From positions 1 through 33,227 of the forward strand of contig NZ_UQXD01000026.1 in NCBI RefSeq assembly GCF_900544955.1: a stretch of DNA of 33,227 nucleotides, read 5' to 3'. Under the pieces are notes generated by a model that was not told the origin of the DNA, made no database searches, and worked only from the letters and a program-made list of their open reading frames with translations. Shown here piece after piece: positions 32,061 to 33,227 of the stretch (position 1 is its first letter; every line of letters starts with the position of its first letter). This DNA comes from an uncultured Oscillibacter sp. Its GTDB lineage: Bacteria; Bacillota; Clostridia; Oscillospirales; Oscillospiraceae. The translations under genes and the position numbers were made by a program.

Positions 32061-32975
32061 TTGCAGAAGGATTTGAACATCCTGCGGTATGAGGACGCCG
32101 CCGCCATTTTGCCGGCGCGGCTGAAAAAACTGGCCCTGGCCCTGCCGGAGGCCCAAAAGGCGGTGGCGGAGGAGTTCCGCCTCCGGGCCGGACAGCCCAT
32201 GACGGTGCTGCTGCCCGGCGGGGAGGAGCCGCTGGACGTCTTTGTGGAGCCGGAGGAGCTGGAGACGCTGTGCGATCTGGCCACGGAATTTTCCCGCTAC
32301 GCGGCAGCGGAGACCCTCCGGGAGGGCTTCTTGCCGGTGCGGGGCGGCTTTCGGGTGGGCCTTTGCGGCACGGCGGTGATGAAGGACGGGGTCAACACGA
32401 ATTTGAAAAACCTCTCCTCGGCGGTGATCCGCATCGCCCGGGAGCGGAAGGGAGTGGCCGCCGCCCTGGCGCCGGAGCTGTTCCGGGACGGGGCGTTTGC
32501 CAACACCCTGATTCTCTCCCCGCCGGGGGGCGGCAAGACCACCCTTTTGCGGGATTTGGTGCGCCTGGTGTCCGACGGGGTGGGAGAGCACGGTCCCCGG
32601 CGGATCTCCCTCATCGACGAGCGGGGGGAGGTGGCGGTGGTGTACCGGGGGGAGCCCCAGATGGACGTGGGCCGCCACACCGACGTGCTGGACGCCTGCC
32701 CCAAGTCTCTGGGCATCCCCATCGTGCTGCGGGCCATGAACCCCCAGATCATCGCGGTGGACGAGATCACCTGCCGGGAGGACCTGGGGGCCATCGCCCA
32801 GGCGGCGGGCTGCGGCGTCCGCCTCCTGGCCACCATCCACGCCGCCGACACGGCGGAGCTGCTGCAAAAGCCCCTGTACCGCCGTCTGCTGGAGGACCGG
32901 GTGTTCCGCCTGGCGGTGCGCATCCTGCGCACGGAGGAGGGACGGGCCTACCAGGTGGAGGAGCTGCCATGGTGA
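32061..32975 (+). CDS. spoIIIAA: Stage III sporulation protein AA, ATPase
   Basis: This is a 304-aa ATPase of the secretion-ATPase superfamily. In the mother cell it powers the SpoIIIA-SpoIIQ channel across the double membrane around the forespore. It has Walker A PPGGGKTT (G156-T160), ISLIDERGEVA, the family stretch VLDACPKSLGIPIVLRAMNPQIIAVDEIT with the Walker B acid, and LLATIHAAD. The start is the TTG at 32061, with AAAGGGGG upstream; no suitable ATG is near. Its end overlaps the next gene by seven bases, so spoIIIAA and spoIIIAB are coupled. Confidence 0.95.
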   Translation: MQKDLNILRYEDAAAILPARLKKLALALPEAQKAVAEEFRLRAGQPMTVLLPGGEEPLDVFVEPEELETLCDLATEFSRYAAAETLREGFLPVRGGFRVGLCGTAVMKDGVNTNLKNLSSAVIRIARERKGVAAALAPELFRDGAFANTLILSPPGGGKTTLLRDLVRLVSDGVGEHGPRRISLIDERGEVAVVYRGEPQMDVGRHTDVLDACPKSLGIPIVLRAMNPQIIAVDEITCREDLGAIAQAAGCGVRLLATIHAADTAELLQKPLYRRLLEDRVFRLAVRILRTEEGRAYQVEELPW

Positions 32976-33227
32976 AGCTGATGGGCAGCGCCTGCATTCT
33001 GGCCGGGGGATATCTGGCCCGGCGGACCCGGCTGGCGGCCCTGCGCCGCCGGCGGGAGGCCCTGCGGGACCTGGGGGCGGTTCTGCGGCGGATGGCGGAG
33101 GCCATCCGCATGGCCCGGCTGCCCCTGCCGGGGCTGCTTTTATCCCTGGCGCCGCTGTGCGGCGGCGACGTGGCCGCCTTCCTCACCGGCGGGGCGGAGG
33201 CCGCCCGGCAGGGCGGGGACCTGCGGG
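32969..33227 (+). CDS. spoIIIAB: Stage III sporulation protein AB, N-terminal part
   Basis: The ATG at 32969 lies inside the end of spoIIIAA and the frame is open to the end of the window (86 codons). The protein opens with a short hydrophobic segment, MGSACILAGGYLARR, then a basic helix (RLAALRRRREALRDLGAVLRRMAEAIR). This matches SpoIIIAB, a membrane component of the forespore feeding channel. The position directly after spoIIIAA makes the call firm although the C-terminus is missing. Confidence 0.9.
   Translation, partial: MVKLMGSACILAGGYLARRTRLAALRRRREALRDLGAVLRRMAEAIRMARLPLPGLLLSLAPLCGGDVAAFLTGGAEAARQGGDLR

Overview
The window is a GC-rich (roughly 65%) chromosomal segment of an endospore-forming Firmicute. 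Several things point to the Clostridia, most likely Oscillospiraceae (the Flavonifractor/Oscillibacter/Lawsonibacter group). These are the order dxr-rseP-ispG-polC, a Gram-positive PolC together with a DnaE, HPr kinase, WhiA/YvcK/RapZ, and the start of the spoIIIA operon. The placement is inferred from gene content and order, with no database search. The DNA is almost entirely core genome. No tRNA, rRNA, CRISPR array, phage or insertion sequence was seen.

Layout. 1-6340 (+): end of dxr, then rseP, ispG and polC, closed by a bidirectional terminator. 6405-12006 (-): an RluA-type pseudouridine synthase, then a potABCD polyamine ABC transporter operon with its own near-consensus promoter, then a small FlK-like hot-dog thioesterase. 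12093-13375 (+): an unrecognised 143-aa protein, then yceD-rpmF behind a perfect SigA promoter. 13493-16489 (+): der-plsY-gpsA. 16575-17037 (-): a small cysteine-rich protein and rpmB (L28). 17324-28461 (+): a long co-directional run of hprK, a ROK sugar kinase, murB, rapZ, yvcK, whiA, two tandem C_GCAxxG_C_C proteins, a DUF3788 protein, a frameshifted membrane-protein gene and dnaE. 28499-29035 (-): a DUF4364 protein. 29201-30992 (+): an XRE regulator with a four-helix membrane protein, then a DUF3048 lipoprotein. 31112-33227 (+): a 19-cysteine protein behind a candidate sporulation promoter, then spoIIIAA and the start of spoIIIAB behind a candidate SigE promoter.

How the genes fit together. 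The left end makes isoprenoid precursors (Dxr, IspG), processes membrane proteins (RseP) and replicates DNA (PolC). The second replicative polymerase, DnaE, lies 19 kb away on the same strand. Der, L32, L28 and YceD serve ribosome and rRNA biogenesis. PlsY and GpsA supply phospholipid precursors. HprK, the ROK kinase, YvcK, RapZ and MurB link carbon status to the cell envelope, next to WhiA. The right end is sporulation DNA.

No clear new multi-gene system is visible. The points most worth a second look are the 15-bp inverted repeat bracketing the XRE promoter, the cysteine-rich gene with a mother-cell-type promoter and a dyad at its start site, the accessory block between whiA and dnaE with a frameshifted gene, and a thioesterase whose catalytic spacing matches fluoroacetyl-CoA thioesterase.
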